From positions 1-64,000 of the forward strand of contig NZ_FCOJ02000009.1 of NCBI RefSeq assembly GCF_001545035.1: a stretch of DNA of 64,000 nucleotides, written 5' to 3'. Below the pieces are notes generated by a model. It made no database searches. It was not told the origin of the DNA and saw nothing but the letters and a program-made list of their open reading frames with translations. Numbering within the stretch: the first letter of the stretch is position 1; every line of letters starts with the position of its first letter. Below, one piece after another: positions 62,996-64,000 of the stretch. The position numbers and the translations under genes were made by a program. This DNA comes from Caballeronia glebae (GTDB lineage: Bacteria > Pseudomonadota > Gammaproteobacteria > Burkholderiales > Burkholderiaceae).

Positions 62996-64000
62996 TTAGA
63001 ACGTCGACCAGTCGCCGTCAGCCGCTGCCACAACAGCTGCCGGCTTCGGTGCACTCGACGGCTTCAGCACTCGCGTCGTCGTGCCGCTCTTCTTCGCGTG
63101 TGCGGCGCGCGGCGTTTGAGCAGCACTGTTAATGAGTGGCTGAACGGCAAGCGTCTGACCGGTGCGGAACACTCCTATGGCGGTGGTGAGTTGCTTCGCT
63201 TGGTCCTCCATCGAACCTGCCGCGGCCGCTGCCTCCTCAACGAGCGCTGCGTTCTGCTGCGTCACCTCGTCCATCTGTGAGATGGCTTGGTTCACTTGCT
63301 CAATGCCACGGCTTTGCTCGTTCGAAGCCGAGGCGATCTCGCCCATGATGTCGGTGACGCGTTGAATGGCAGTGCCGACCCGCTGCATGGTTTCCCCTGC
63401 CCGCGCGACAAGTTCCGTACCGGCTTGCACTCGGTTGCCGGACCTTTCGATTAGATCTTTGATCTCCTTCGCAGCGGCTGATGAGCGCTGTGCGAGACTT
63501 CGAACCTCGCTTGCCACTACCGCAAAACCACGGCCTTGCTCGCCTGCGCGCGCCGCTTCAACTGCCGCGTTAAGCGCCAAGATGTTCGTCTGGAAGGCGA
63601 TGCCTTCGATCATCCCGATGATCTCAGCGATCCTCGCGGAACTCTCCTCAATGCCCGCCATCGTGTCGACGACTTGGCCGACGATGGCGCTGCCCTCGTT
63701 GGCGACGACGTTGGCATTGTCCGCCAGCCCGCTCGCCTGCTTGGCGTTCTCAGAATTCTGCTTGACCGTGGAGGTTAGCTCTTCCATGCTCGCGGCCGTT
63801 TCTTGAAGAGAAGCTGCTTGCTCCTCTGTGCGCGATGACAGGTCCGTGTTGCCAGCAGCAATCTGTTTGCTAGCGCTGGCAATCGCCTCACTGCTCAGCC
63901 GAACAGTGCTGACAGTGGCGGCCAATTTCTCTTTCATGGCGGCGACGCCGGCAAGCAATTGGCCCATCTCGTTGTGCGTCTTGATCGACACCTCGTGCGT
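62996..64000 (-). CDS. Methyl-accepting chemotaxis protein, C-terminal part (5' end outside window)
   Basis: The visible 334 codons cover the cytoplasmic signalling region. The highly conserved hairpin tip is [20 protein letters not shown], followed by [20 protein letters not shown], with long coiled-coil arms and methylation-type Glu/Gln-rich segments. The last five residues, DWSTF, fit the xWxxF tether for CheR/CheB. The frame runs open to the window edge, so the sensor and HAMP parts lie beyond 64000. Confidence 0.9.
   Translation of the reverse strand, partial: THEVSIKTHNEMGQLLAGVAAMKEKLAATVSTVRLSSEAIASASKQIAAGNTDLSSRTEEQAASLQETAASMEELTSTVKQNSENAKQASGLADNANVVANEGSAIVGQVVDTMAGIEESSARIAEIIGMIEGIAFQTNILALNAAVEAARAGEQGRGFAVVASEVRSLAQRSSAAAKEIKDLIERSGNRVQAGTELVARAGETMQRVGTAIQRVTDIMGEIASASNEQSRGIEQVNQAISQMDEVTQQNAALVEEAAAAAGSMEDQAKQLTTAIGVFRTGQTLAVQPLINSAAQTPRAAHAKKSGTTTRVLKPSSAPKPAAVVAAADGDWSTF

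Overview
The window looks like part of a Burkholderiales genome, most likely a secondary replicon of a Caballeronia/Paraburkholderia-type soil or plant-associated bacterium. The supporting signs are high GC with a strong G/C third-position bias, a Burkholderiales-type porin, a DUF3717 gene, many LysR- and GntR-regulated catabolic operons, and almost no housekeeping genes. No rRNA, tRNA or CRISPR array was seen. These are impressions from reading the sequence; no search was run.

Layout. (1) 0.3-2.2 kb: otnK-otnC for four-carbon sugar-acid breakdown. (2) 2.4-18.6 kb, visibly less GC-rich than the rest: minus-strand sugar-acid and organic-acid genes. These are a SAF-domain oxidoreductase, an IlvD/Edd dehydratase, a 3-hydroxyisobutyrate-type reductase, a 2-hydroxyacid dehydrogenase and dctA, then two MFS carriers and a CoA-transferase/HMG-CoA-lyase/VOC/SMP-30 operon, with LysR and GntR regulators and an isopropylmalate-dehydrogenase-family enzyme. 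(3) 19.3-35.5 kb: the standout, a probable C-glycoside catabolic locus. A TIM-barrel protein plus a DUF6379-type small protein form a likely C-glycoside deglycosidase. Two NodD-like LysR regulators separate it from a long operon encoding a porin, a sugar isomerase, a Gfo/Idh/MocA oxidoreductase, a C-C-bond hydrolase, an extradiol-type VOC protein, a Rieske ferredoxin, a flavin monooxygenase, a fumarylacetoacetate-hydrolase-family enzyme, a cyclase and a GMC oxidoreductase. The two operons share a conserved upstream element with matched spacing to a -10-like sequence. (4) 36.0-44.2 kb: an acid-sugar operon (enolase-superfamily dehydratase, HpaI-type aldolase, MFS, M24 peptidase-like protein, and an unusual IolD-SDR fusion) with a divergent GntR gene and two near-identical palindromic operators. 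(5) 44.3-51.1 kb: a thiolase relic, then a zinc-limitation island (zinc-binding protein, Zur, TonB receptor, two COG0523 metallochaperone GTPases) with two matching Zur boxes. (6) 51.5-54.4 kb: an ISNCY-type insertion sequence, a MarR remnant and an alpha/beta hydrolase with a scrambled tail. (7) 54.4-59.0 kb: an aminotransferase, three tandem RraA-family aldolases and a LysR, plus a LysR relic. (8) 59.2-62.4 kb: a RES/Xre toxin-antitoxin pair and small unknown genes. (9) 62.5-64.0 kb: a CheY-like regulator and the C-terminal part of a chemoreceptor cut by the window edge.

How it works together (inference): the window is a set of separately regulated modules for plant-derived compounds. The porin and MFS carriers import substrates. 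A GMC or Gfo/Idh/MocA enzyme would oxidise C-3 of a C-linked sugar, the two-subunit lyase would release it, and the ring-oxidation genes would consume the aromatic aglycone. The acid-sugar, RraA and CoA-transferase modules would deliver pyruvate and similar products. Relics of LysR, thiolase and dehydrogenase genes, and the IS, indicate frequent rearrangement.
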